A stretch of 14,306 nt of DNA, from assembly GCA_002704045.1 (NCBI GenBank), contig PAFF01000008.1:1-14306 (forward strand). The letters run 5' to 3'. The notes beneath the pieces are model-generated. The model did no database searches, was not told the DNA's origin, and saw only the letters and a list, made by a program, of their open reading frames with translations. The DNA is from Fidelibacterota bacterium. GTDB taxonomy: Bacteria; Fidelibacterota; Marinisomatia; SCGC-AAA003-L08; GCA-002704045. Both the position numbers and the translations under genes were made by a program. Below are positions 1 through 7,716 of this stretch, piece by piece (position 1 is the first letter of the stretch; each line of letters starts with the position of its first letter).

Positions 1-47
1 AAATTAATTTGATTATTTTTTTTATTTATTGAATCAATAAATGACAT
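1..47 (-). CDS. Probable 5' end of a further gene, cut by the left edge
   Basis: On the minus strand an ATG at 45-47 directly follows the TAG stop (48-50) of the nuclease gene, with no spacer. The frame is open to the window edge and reads MSFIDSINKKNNQIN. An AGG lies 7 nt upstream of this ATG, inside the end of the nuclease gene, which suits a Shine-Dalgarno site. The tight junction suggests another member of the same operon. Only about 15 codons are visible, so no function can be given, and the open frame could be chance in such AT-rich DNA. Confidence 0.42.
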   Translation of the reverse strand, partial: MSFIDSINKKNNQIN

Positions 48-767
48 CTAATTACCTAAAATTTTTTGTGTTATTAAAAAGATATGATTTTTTAAATAGG
101 GAGCTACATAACCTTTGACCTCTTCTTCAGTAATATGGGCAATAATTAATTTTTTCATCTTTAGATTATATTTTTTTTCGAGTAAATACCTATATAATGA
201 TAATTGTAAACTATAATGAGTAAATTTACAATCAGGTAAATCACAAGTCTCTGGTTTTATACCTGTTTTACCCTTAAAAGATTTAGTTGAAATTTCTTTA
301 TTTGTCTTCCAATCTAAAATAGTATATATTTCATTTACACTATCGTAAAGTAATAAGTCTATAGTACCAGCTAAATGTAACTCTTCACAAAAAACAATTA
401 TCTCAGAAAATAATTGATATTTTGAATTCATCAAATGCTTGCTTAACCATTTAATAGCAATCTTGGATTTTTGATTATTTGGTTGTCTATTTTCATTGAT
501 ATAATCTTCTATTTCTTTATGAACAATAGTACCATTTGTTGCTGATTCATCCCATTTGGCTATTAATTCATCCAAGGTCATTCCAGTATATTTAGGATGA
601 GATGAAACTAATTTTTGTGCTATTTTTATTTTATCAAATTTTTCAAAATACTGTGATATACATTCAGTAACACTTGTAAAAACAATGTCTTTATTATCAT
701 TAAGAATATATTTATGATTTTTTTCATCGAGATGAATTCTTTTATCTGGTTTAAAAATATTATCCAT
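48..767 (-). CDS. PD-(D/E)XK superfamily nuclease (RecB/MGME1-like fold)
   Basis: A 239-residue protein with the full RecB-type nuclease signature: His83 in GTIVHKEIE, Glu122 in SEIIVF, Asp137 in GTIDLLL, Asp152-Trp-Lys154 as the D-x-K catalytic pair, and Q188-SLY192-type QxxxY in YSLQLSLY. An N-terminal segment with FTSVTECI (30-37) resembles the SVT motif before the core of phage-type and MGME1-type exonucleases. The family cuts DNA ends using metal ions. No helicase domain is fused. Cys175 and Cys180 (CDLPDC) precede QxxxY, so they do not match the iron-sulfur cluster arrangement of Cas4/AddB. The ATG at 767 lies inside the upstream metallo-hydrolase gene (8-bp overlap), with AGGA 9 nt upstream, which implies translational coupling. 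The fold is secure; the substrate and the process served (repair, phage defence, plasmid) are unknown. Confidence 0.82.
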   Translation of the reverse strand: MDNIFKPDKRIHLDEKNHKYILNDNKDIVFTSVTECISQYFEKFDKIKIAQKLVSSHPKYTGMTLDELIAKWDESATNGTIVHKEIEDYINENRQPNNQKSKIAIKWLSKHLMNSKYQLFSEIIVFCEELHLAGTIDLLLYDSVNEIYTILDWKTNKEISTKSFKGKTGIKPETCDLPDCKFTHYSLQLSLYRYLLEKKYNLKMKKLIIAHITEEEVKGYVAPYLKNHIFLITQKILGN

Positions 768-1503
768 TACAATTTATCCTATTATTATTAATTAAGCATT
801 TTTGATTATTAAAACTAACATTATCAATTTTATTTTTAATTTCATTACCAAAGTGACTAAGTATTAATCTTTTTGCTTTTGCTTTTTCTGCTATATACAA
901 TGCATCATTTAATGTACTATGATATGTTTGTTTTGCTTTTTCCAAATTATAATTCATAAAAGTACATTCATGAACTAAAATATCACAATTTGAAGCAAGA
1001 TATACAGTGTTATCAGTTGGAAGTGTATCAGTAGCTATAACAATACTAAAATTTAAAGCATTAAATCTATATGATAAACATTTAACACTATGTTTCATTA
1101 TAGCTGATTCCACAAATATATCATCATTAAGTTTTTCAAATTTAGGATTGGTTAAAATTTTATAACTATAACTTAGATTTATATTTTGCATTATTAAGTT
1201 AAAATCAACATATTCTTTTAATCTTTTAGGACCGTAAATAATTATTGGTGTATTGCTATTACTTAATTTTTTATAAAATAATAAATTTATTAATCCTCCA
1301 ATATGGTCTGGATGTAGATGCGTAATAAAAATATATCTAAGTTTGTTCCAAGAATATTTATGCTTTAGCCATTCTAAATATGTACCTTCACCGCAGTCAA
1401 TCATAATATCATAATTTGAACAAGAAATCATGTAGGAAGATACACCCTGATCAAGTTGAGGGCTACCTGCAGACATGCCTAAAATTTGAAAAGTATTAAT
1501 CAT
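760..1503 (-). CDS. RNase Z-like metallo-beta-lactamase-fold hydrolase lacking the exosite arm
   Basis: A 247-residue protein with all metal ligands of the RNase Z/ElaC family: the THLHPDH motif (His62, His64, Asp66, His67), His138 in KHSV, Asp159 in ATDT and His217 in LSHFG. It also has the family motifs YGPKRLKEY (90-98), HECTF (178-182) and HST (195-197). RNase Z removes 3' trailers from tRNA precursors. Bacterial RNase Z is about 300 residues, with a flexible arm of some 50 residues between the His138 and Asp159 equivalents that grips the tRNA. Here those ligands are only 21 residues apart, so the arm is missing. Arm-less relatives include phosphodiesterases such as YhfI and PhnP, so a tRNase role is doubtful. 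No clear Shine-Dalgarno site precedes the ATG at 1503. The gene overlaps the following nuclease gene by 8 bp. Confidence 0.8.
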   Translation of the reverse strand: MINTFQILGMSAGSPQLDQGVSSYMISCSNYDIMIDCGEGTYLEWLKHKYSWNKLRYIFITHLHPDHIGGLINLLFYKKLSNSNTPIIIYGPKRLKEYVDFNLIMQNINLSYSYKILTNPKFEKLNDDIFVESAIMKHSVKCLSYRFNALNFSIVIATDTLPTDNTVYLASNCDILVHECTFMNYNLEKAKQTYHSTLNDALYIAEKAKAKRLILSHFGNEIKNKIDNVSFNNQKCLINNNRINCNG

Positions 1504-1548
1504 AATTAATAATGAATTAAAATTAACAAAAGAAAATTAAATTATTTT

Positions 1549-1854
1549 CTATATGTCAAGTTTAGATTTATTTCTAACCCAAGATCTATCATCTCTATGA
1601 TGACTTTTTTGAATTTCTGCCCATTCTTCAATAATATTTTCAATTAATTCCACGTCTGCTTTTGGGACATCATCCATATGAGATTCTATAATTGATTCTA
1701 ATTGTTTGATTTTCTCATCAACATTTTCGATAGATCTAAATAATCTTGATTGATCATTTATTGTTAATTCATGTTCTTTATGAAAATGCTGATTTCGTTC
1801 TTTAATAGAAACAATTAAAATAACTAAAAAAATTAATAATACAATTAATATCAT
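1549..1854 (-). CDS. Small membrane-anchored protein with a short coiled coil, unknown function
   Basis: This roughly 101-residue protein is not recognised. It starts with a strongly hydrophobic helix (about 17 residues of Ile, Leu and Val followed by Lys-Glu-Arg). A charged region follows, with heptad-like spacing around SIENVDEKIKQLESIIESH, and an acidic helix with two Trp ends the chain. The expected topology is one N-terminal membrane anchor with a cytoplasmic helical tail. I chose the ATG at 1852-1854 because AGGTG sits 9 nt upstream of it. A GTG at 1864-1866 would add four residues but lies inside that AGGTG and has no ribosome-binding site of its own. The gene begins 4 nt after the transporter stop, so it is almost certainly co-transcribed and may be an accessory subunit of that transporter, but this is inference. 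Confidence 0.72.
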   Translation of the reverse strand: MILIVLLIFLVILIVSIKERNQHFHKEHELTINDQSRLFRSIENVDEKIKQLESIIESHMDDVPKADVELIENIIEEWAEIQKSHHRDDRSWVRNKSKLDI

Positions 1855-1858
1855 TTTA

Positions 1859-3388
1859 TTAAGCACCTATCATTACATTATATCCAAGCAAACCTGCCCA
1901 GTAAAAAATAATCATTACAACCATAATTAATAGGGCTGCAGGCCAAGCAAACGTTGCCATCCTGATAAAATCTTTTGCATCAAGCATTCCAGCTGAATAA
2001 ACAATAGCACTAGCAGGTGTACCAACCACAAGCCAAAAAGCCATTGATGTTGAAATAGCTAAACTTACACCAACTAAAATTGGGTTTGTTCCAGAGCTCA
2101 ATGCCATTTCTAATACTACAGGACCAATTACTGCAACCGTAGCACCAGCGCTCATAAAATTTGTCATCAATGCTCCAATTAAAGCGATGAAGACTACAAG
2201 AGCGAGACCTTGTTCAATACCCATTGTACTTAAAATTCCAATTAAACTATCAGCTAACCATTTAGCAGCCCCGCTTGATTTAAATACAGACCCTAAACTT
2301 ATTGCACCCGCATATAAAACTATTACTCCCCAGCTTATATTTTTTTCATAATCAGACCACGAGGTTAAACCAAGAATCATATAAAGAACCATTCCTGTCA
2401 TAGCTACACCACCCAATCCTAAAGGGAAGCCAATTAAAGAAGCAACAACTGATTTATCAGTTATCCACATAAAAATCATTAGAATCATTATTAACGCTAC
2501 TATCCATTCTTTTTTACTCATCTTACCATGTTTATCTAAATCTTTTTTTAGCTTTGAAACTGCATGGGACAAATCAGAAACTTCTGGTTTGTAAAGAAAT
2601 GGGAGTAAAAAAGCAAAAAATAAACCTAAAAATACTGTATAAAAGACTCCCATTATCATCCATTGGAAAAAATCAACTTCATATTGTGTTCCTAAATTTG
2701 ATAAAAAACCAATCATAATAGCATTTCTAGCACCACCAGTAGGACTCATCGGAGCACCAACCATACAACCTATAGCAATAGCCATCATTAATAATTTTCC
2801 TAATTTAGGTGCAGGTGTTATTTTATTGGTCAATGTGTATAATGATAACGCTATTGGAACAAACATTGGAGCAATTGAAGCCTCACTAACAAAAGCTGAT
2901 GGTATAGCAGTACCAATTAAAATCCCAAAAACTATATTTCTTGTTTTTGTACCAGATAATTTTATAACCAACATACCAATACGTTTATCTAAACCATATT
3001 TTACCATAGTAGCTCCCATTGCAAGGGAGCCTGTAATAAACCAAACAGCGTCGTGAGCATATGTTGAAACTATTTTGTAGGGTTCTGTTACTCCAAAATA
3101 TAGCTGTACAAGACCGATAAATAAGGCTACAGCCGGCATAGGAATTGCCTCAGTGGCAAAAAAAATAGTACAAGTTGCTAACAATGCAATAATAACCTTC
3201 ATGTTATATGCTTTATTAGCTATTTGGTCAGTTCCAATGTCTCCAAAAATTTCAGCCGCTTTATCTAACATTGATTGAGGTGTAGGAAGTAACCAAATGA
3301 ATACAAAAATAATTAAGCCTACAAATAACCATTTAAAATCCGTAGTTTTACCAAATCCGCTAGATGTTTCTTTTGTTTGATTAGGCAT
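1859..3388 (-). CDS. DASS/SLC13-family sodium-coupled or exchange anion transporter
   Basis: A 509-residue polytopic membrane protein with about 11-12 hydrophobic helices and the two-fold repeated layout of the divalent anion:sodium symporter family (dicarboxylates, citrate, sulfate). Helix 1 is at about 19-36. Family landmarks are FATEAIPMPAVALFIG (77-92), WFITGSLAMGATMVKYGLDKRIG (116-138, described in part), the first hairpin around PSAFVSEASIAPMFVPIA (163-180), SPTGGARNAIMIGFL (215-229) and the second hairpin around TNFMSAGATVAVIGPVV (409-425). In characterised members the two hairpin tips carry Ser-Asn-Thr motifs that bind sodium and the carboxylate. Here they read Ser-Glu-Ala (168-170) and Ser-Ala-Gly (413-415), so ion coupling and substrate may differ. 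The gene lies 23 bp downstream of the sulfotransferase-like gene and 4 bp upstream of the small membrane protein. Family membership is secure; the substrate is not. Confidence 0.85.
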   Translation of the reverse strand: MPNQTKETSSGFGKTTDFKWLFVGLIIFVFIWLLPTPQSMLDKAAEIFGDIGTDQIANKAYNMKVIIALLATCTIFFATEAIPMPAVALFIGLVQLYFGVTEPYKIVSTYAHDAVWFITGSLAMGATMVKYGLDKRIGMLVIKLSGTKTRNIVFGILIGTAIPSAFVSEASIAPMFVPIALSLYTLTNKITPAPKLGKLLMMAIAIGCMVGAPMSPTGGARNAIMIGFLSNLGTQYEVDFFQWMIMGVFYTVFLGLFFAFLLPFLYKPEVSDLSHAVSKLKKDLDKHGKMSKKEWIVALIMILMIFMWITDKSVVASLIGFPLGLGGVAMTGMVLYMILGLTSWSDYEKNISWGVIVLYAGAISLGSVFKSSGAAKWLADSLIGILSTMGIEQGLALVVFIALIGALMTNFMSAGATVAVIGPVVLEMALSSGTNPILVGVSLAISTSMAFWLVVGTPASAIVYSAGMLDAKDFIRMATFAWPAALLIMVVMIIFYWAGLLGYNVMIGA

Positions 3389-3411
3389 TTTCTAATTTAT
3401 AATTATTTTAA

Positions 3412-4833
3412 TTAAAATAGAATGATATTTATTAATAAAATAATATCAAGGATATCAATAATTTGATCATCATTTATGTCACCCTGATTATTGAAATCAA
3501 TTAATTCCAATATTATATTTGTCATTAGAATTACATCAAGAACATTTATAACACTATCTTGATTTAAATCGCCAGTAATAGGATTGTAAAAGTAATCAAT
3601 TGGATATTTTAACGCTCTAACAGTACTTTCATTTCCCTGAAAATACCATTCAATATCTCCGTTCATATTGACTTCAAAAATCTGATCATCTGCAGCAGAA
3701 GTAACAAAAGTATTTCCATTATTCATTCTATATGCACCTGACTGTGTATTTGAATAAAAATCATTTTCATAAATCCAATGATAACTTGATGGTCCAAAAG
3801 GATTATTAGAATCTAAACTATAAAAACCATTTTCGTTTACTGGTGGAACTATTTCCAATACAGCCGAGCTATTAGAACTATGATTATTATTAAATAAAAT
3901 AAAATTACCTTCTCCAGGATGGCCAGTAGATATCCAATTTACGCTATGTTGAGCATTAAGGATTTGATCATTTGCATTGCCTCTGTTATAGTTTTGTGGA
4001 TTACCCCATCTATATAAAAAATCACCCCCACTACCAAAGATTCCTCCGGAATGACTAGCTGCTTGTAATGATGTTTCTGTATGCTCAATAACATAAAATT
4101 CGTTCATGTGCCTAGATGAAATAACTATTTGCTTAAAAGAATCATTATAATATATTGAATTTAAGTGATTCCAATCTCCAACTCCTGGTCCACTCCCACC
4201 TCCTCCAGATGTTGAACAATTTATATCTAGCAATTCAGGATGTTCACTTATAATACCAAAATTATCATAATCTAGATTTGTATCTTGAATCAAATGATCC
4301 CAAAAATGCCATTCCCAAACAATATTTGCTTCATGTATGCCAACTGGTTCTATTTCAATTATCATGTCTAACGTAAAATCACCATTGAGATTTTGTTTAC
4401 CTGCCTCAATAGCTTCCTGGTATGATTTAGTTTCTGAACAAATTGCTAAAATATTACCATTATGTAATACAGAAATATCATGATGAGGTTCGCAAATTTC
4501 ATCTGGAATTGTATAATCCCATAAAATTTCATTATCCCAGTTTTTTTTTAAAAATCTTCCACCTGTAGGTCCACCACCCGGTCCACCTTCGTCATTTGAA
4601 CTAATTTGGCAAGGTACATATAAAATACTATCAGAGCTTATATATGCTACACTTGTTACTTTAGTATCATGATTCCACTCATTTATTATATTTTCATTAT
4701 TATCAATTAGTATTGTTTTTCTTATATTACCACCACCTTGTGAACCAGTTGTAATCAAAGCATATCCATTAAATGGATCTCCAAACAGTAATTTTATTGA
4801 TAAAGCTATTATTATTTTAAATGCAACATTCAT
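3412..4833 (-). CDS. Exported arylsulfate sulfotransferase-like enzyme with C-terminal dockerin repeats
   Basis: A 473-residue protein with a hydrophobic N-terminal stretch (about 4-17) that fits a signal peptide. The body matches PAPS-independent arylsulfate sulfotransferase (ASST), a beta-propeller that moves sulfate from one phenol to another through a sulfo-histidine. E. coli ASST uses His252, His356, Asn358, Arg374 and His436. The counterparts here appear to be His117/118 (EPHHDISVLHNGN), His223 and Asn225 (DWNHLNSI), Arg241 (ISSRH) and His296 (AQHSVNW), with nearly matching spacing. Two Gly-rich loops (83-92 and 209-219) flank this region. The C-terminus holds two dockerin-like repeats: GDLNQDSVINVLD (421-433) and GDINDDQIIDILD (451-463). 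There is no type IX sorting domain. It is probably the first gene of the left operon. Acceptor and donor are unknown, and some members of this family in marine bacteria may not be sulfotransferases. Confidence 0.75.
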   Translation of the reverse strand: MNVAFKIIIALSIKLLFGDPFNGYALITTGSQGGGNIRKTILIDNNENIINEWNHDTKVTSVAYISSDSILYVPCQISSNDEGGPGGGPTGGRFLKKNWDNEILWDYTIPDEICEPHHDISVLHNGNILAICSETKSYQEAIEAGKQNLNGDFTLDMIIEIEPVGIHEANIVWEWHFWDHLIQDTNLDYDNFGIISEHPELLDINCSTSGGGGSGPGVGDWNHLNSIYYNDSFKQIVISSRHMNEFYVIEHTETSLQAASHSGGIFGSGGDFLYRWGNPQNYNRGNANDQILNAQHSVNWISTGHPGEGNFILFNNNHSSNSSAVLEIVPPVNENGFYSLDSNNPFGPSSYHWIYENDFYSNTQSGAYRMNNGNTFVTSAADDQIFEVNMNGDIEWYFQGNESTVRALKYPIDYFYNPITGDLNQDSVINVLDVILMTNIILELIDFNNQGDINDDQIIDILDIILLINIILF

Positions 4834-4932
4834 AATGAAAATATATTATTAAAAAAATATATGATTAATACAAATTCTTAAACTATATGTAACAATATAT
4901 TGTATTAAATTACAAAATAAACTTTTGGAGCA
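4834..4932. promoter_or_regulatory. Divergent promoter gap between the sulfotransferase-like gene and pilT
   Basis: These 99 bp separate two divergently transcribed genes, so they must hold at least the start of both transcripts. The DNA is almost entirely A/T. A perfect 12-bp palindrome ACAATATATTGT lies at 4892-4903, but in such AT-rich DNA it may be chance. GGAG at 4927-4930 serves pilT. No convincing -35/-10 pair is visible on either strand. Confidence 0.45.
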
Positions 4933-6009
4933 ATGATGAACTTACAAGATTTATTAAAAAAAACAGTTGAAGAAGATGCTAGTGATTTACATTTAACAGT
5001 TGGATCCCCTCCAAGAATACGTAAGGGAGGTAAGTTAATACCTATTTCAGATAATAAATTATCACCATCTGAAACGAAACTTCTTATAACTTCTGATATT
5101 AATGATAAAAATAAAGAAAAATTAACATCAGGAAGTGAAATTGATTTTTCTATATCCGTTCCAGGAATTAGTAGATTTAGAGTAAATGTATTTAGTCAAA
5201 GAGGAAATTGGGCAGCTGCATACAGGAGATTACCGTTTGAAATTCCACCTATAGATTCTTTAGGATTACCATCTACAGTAATAAACTTAACTAAAAGTAG
5301 AAAAGGTTTAATTCTAATTACAGGCGCAACTGGAAGCGGAAAATCAACTACACTTGCTAGTATGGTACATAAAATAACAAAAGAATTAGAAGGACATTTA
5401 ATAACTATTGAAGATCCAATTGAATACCTTTATCCTCATTCCAAAGCTCAAGTAAACCAACGTGAAGTTGGTTTAGATACAGATTCTTTTGCTTCAGGAT
5501 TAAAAAGTGCTTTAAGACAAGATCCAGATGTGGTGGTTGTAGGAGAGCTAAGAGATATGGAATCAATGGCGGCAGCAATTACAATTGCTGAAACTGGACA
5601 TCTTGTTTTTGGAACATTACATACAAACACAGCAGCTGGAGCAATAACTAGATTGGTAGACGCATTCCCTCCAAATAAACAAGATATAATTCGAATGAAT
5701 TTATCTATGTCTCTTCTTGCTGTTGTAGCCCAACAATTAATTCCAAATAAAATTGGAGAACGTTCACTAGCCACAGAAATACTCATTTCAAATCCTGCCA
5801 TTAGGGCTTTAATTCGTGAAAATAATATTCATCAAATGGATAATTATATTAAAAGTGGTAAAGACGAGGGAATGATTCTTATGGATGATTCATTATTAAA
5901 TTTAGTTAGAAAAGGTGAAATCAGTTCAGATGATGCTTTAAGATATTCAATTGATCAAAAAGCAATCAAATCCCAGTTGGATATTTTATCAAGACAACCA
6001 AACTTTTAA
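4933..6009 (+). CDS. pilT: PilT, type IV pilus retraction ATPase
   Basis: A 358-residue hexameric secretion ATPase of the PilT/VirB11 class that powers pilus retraction at the inner membrane face. It carries the N-terminal PilT signature DASDLHLTVGSPP (15-27), Walker A GATGSGKST (131-139), the Asp box around ITIEDPIEYLY (157-167), Walker B VVVGELRD with Glu205, and the His box GHLVFGTLHTN (222-232). The C-terminal AIRALIRENNIHQM (289-302) resembles the AIRNLIRE region typical of PilT rather than PilB. Length and motifs are complete. Two ATGs lie in tandem. GGAG (4927-4930) is only 2 nt from the first but 5 nt from the second (4936), so initiation at the second is likelier; residue numbers here count from the first. 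No other pilus gene is in the window. PilU is a less likely alternative. Confidence 0.95.
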   Translation: MMNLQDLLKKTVEEDASDLHLTVGSPPRIRKGGKLIPISDNKLSPSETKLLITSDINDKNKEKLTSGSEIDFSISVPGISRFRVNVFSQRGNWAAAYRRLPFEIPPIDSLGLPSTVINLTKSRKGLILITGATGSGKSTTLASMVHKITKELEGHLITIEDPIEYLYPHSKAQVNQREVGLDTDSFASGLKSALRQDPDVVVVGELRDMESMAAAITIAETGHLVFGTLHTNTAAGAITRLVDAFPPNKQDIIRMNLSMSLLAVVAQQLIPNKIGERSLATEILISNPAIRALIRENNIHQMDNYIKSGKDEGMILMDDSLLNLVRKGEISSDDALRYSIDQKAIKSQLDILSRQPNF

Positions 6010-7716
6010 TTATTTCCTTTTAAAATTTAGTTTTCTTTTATTTTTTTTAAATGATTTTTTTGTTTTTCTGTGATTATTTGTGTTTGGTTTATTTTTAGGA
6101 TCCTCTTTTGCAACTTGAACAATTAAGCTAACTCCTTTAATTTTTTTACCATTTAACAAATCAATTATAATTTTCTCTTTTTTCTTATCAATTTCAAAAA
6201 ATGAAAAAGATTTTAATATTTGTATTTTTCCGATTATGACACTATCTGACTTTAATACTTCATTAATTATACCAATTAGATTTGAAGGGTTTAATTTATT
6301 TTTGGAACCAATATTAATATATATATTTGAAAATAATTTTTTATTTCTATTTGGTTTTACTTTTTCTTTTTTTCGATCATTTCTATTTGATAATAAATTT
6401 AAATCTTTAGAATTTTTGTAATAAGATAAAAATTTATTAAACTCAGCTGAAACAAAATGTTTTATTAACTCTTCTCTACTTAGCCAATCTAATTTTTTAT
6501 ATATTTTAGGAAGAAATTGCTCGATTTGTGCTTCATCTACCTCAACTTTTTCAATTTTATCTATTAAAGCAAATAATTGTTTTGTACAAATATCATTTCC
6601 AGAAGGTATTTTTTCATGTTTGAAAGAAATTTTGAAATTTTTCTCAATTGCTTTAATTTTATTCATCTCACGTGTATTAATAATTAAAATTGATATACCG
6701 CGTTTTCCAGCCCTTCCTGTTCTACCACTCCTGTGAATATAAACTTCAGATTCATCAGGAAAATTATAATTTATTATATGTGATAAACTATCAACATCAA
6801 TACCCCTTGAGGCTACATCTGTAGCTACCAGCAATTGTATTCTCTTTTTCCTAAATCTATCCATTACCTCATCTCTTTGAGATTGCGTAAGATCACCATG
6901 CAATGAGTCAGCATTATAACCATCTTGCATTAATTTATTTGATACTTCTTTAGTCTCTCTTCTAGTTCTACAAAAAATTATTCCATAAATATTTGGATTC
7001 ATATCTGCTATACGCTTCAAAACTTCATATCTAAACTTTGCTTGAACCATATAATAATAATGATCAACTTGCTTCGTAGAAGAGTTTGTTTCAGATGATG
7101 CAATGTTAATGGGATCATTCATATATTTTTTTGTTATGGATAATATTTTTTTTCCCATAGTAGCAGAAAATAGCAAAATCTGTTTATGATTAGGTGTTTT
7201 AGATAAAATTAAATCTAAGTCATCTTTGAAACCCATGGATAACATTTCATCTGCTTCATCTAAAACAACTCTATCAATATACTGTAAAGATAATTTTTTT
7301 CTCTTTATCATATCAACTGTTCTACCTGGTGTTCCAACAATTACATGAGCACCCTGCTTAAGAGATCTAATTTGCTTTTCAATACTTGATCCTCCATAGA
7401 CAGGAACAATTTTAATTCCTGATATATATTTAGAAAAAGTATCTAAATCATTAGATATTTGAATACATAATTCTCTTGTTGGACACAAAATGAGAGTTTG
7501 AGGTTTTTTTACTTCAATATTTGTAAGGTGAATTGATGGTAACCCAAATGCTCCAGTTTTACCAGTTCCAGTTTGTGCTGTTGCAATAATATCTTCTTTT
7601 GAATTAATTAAATAGGGAATTGTCTTTGATTGAATAACTGTAGGTTTAGTAAATCCAATATCTTTGATAGCATTTAATATCTCTTTTTTTAAATTTGTTT
7701 CAGTAAATGATTTCAT
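6010..7716 (-). CDS. deaD: DEAD-box ATP-dependent RNA helicase, DeaD/CsdA type
   Basis: A 568-residue RNA helicase that remodels RNA in ribosome assembly and cold-stress translation. The core (1-370) has all motifs: Q motif GFTKPTVIQ (21-29), motif I AQTGTGKT (47-54), Ia PTREL (79-83), Ib TPGR (129-132), DEAD (153-156), SAT (184-186), IIFCRTRRET (246-255), ATDVASRGID (298-307) and HRSGRTGR (328-335). A helical segment (about 375-440) with HFVSAEFNKFLSYYKN precedes a DbpA-type RNA-binding domain (about 463-538) and a strongly basic tail (545-568) rich in Lys, Arg and Asn. This order matches DeaD/CsdA better than the shorter DbpA. The stop codon directly abuts the pilT stop codon, with no space for a terminator. 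The gene is divergent from htpG. The symbol is by architecture. Confidence 0.92.
   Translation of the reverse strand: MKSFTETNLKKEILNAIKDIGFTKPTVIQSKTIPYLINSKEDIIATAQTGTGKTGAFGLPSIHLTNIEVKKPQTLILCPTRELCIQISNDLDTFSKYISGIKIVPVYGGSSIEKQIRSLKQGAHVIVGTPGRTVDMIKRKKLSLQYIDRVVLDEADEMLSMGFKDDLDLILSKTPNHKQILLFSATMGKKILSITKKYMNDPINIASSETNSSTKQVDHYYYMVQAKFRYEVLKRIADMNPNIYGIIFCRTRRETKEVSNKLMQDGYNADSLHGDLTQSQRDEVMDRFRKKRIQLLVATDVASRGIDVDSLSHIINYNFPDESEVYIHRSGRTGRAGKRGISILIINTREMNKIKAIEKNFKISFKHEKIPSGNDICTKQLFALIDKIEKVEVDEAQIEQFLPKIYKKLDWLSREELIKHFVSAEFNKFLSYYKNSKDLNLLSNRNDRKKEKVKPNRNKKLFSNIYINIGSKNKLNPSNLIGIINEVLKSDSVIIGKIQILKSFSFFEIDKKKEKIIIDLLNGKKIKGVSLIVQVAKEDPKNKPNTNNHRKTKKSFKKNKRKLNFKRK

Noticed and set aside
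48..767. Cas4 nuclease and a CRISPR locus
   Set aside because: The cysteines are not arranged as in Cas4, no cas1/cas2 or other cas gene is near, and no direct repeat-spacer array occurs in the window.
2826..3056. Plus-strand open frame inside the transporter gene
   Set aside because: It is antisense to conserved membrane segments, and its composition simply mirrors hydrophobic codons on the other strand.
3404..3419. 16-bp perfect palindrome over the stop codon of the sulfotransferase-like gene, considered as a terminator
   Set aside because: It consists only of A and T, has no loop and would form a very weak hairpin; the next gene is only 23 bp away and appears co-transcribed.
4892..4903. 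12-bp palindrome ACAATATATTGT upstream of pilT as an operator
   Set aside because: Short A/T palindromes are expected often at this base composition; no second copy or known operator match was seen.
5448..5801. Long open frame on the minus strand inside pilT
   Set aside because: It lies wholly antisense to the conserved Walker B and His box region of pilT and its translation has no recognisable motif or ribosome-binding site.
6236..6421. Plus-strand open frame inside the helicase gene
   Set aside because: It is antisense to the Lys/Asn-rich linker and RNA-binding domain; a Phe/Leu-rich product is what AT-rich antisense DNA would give.
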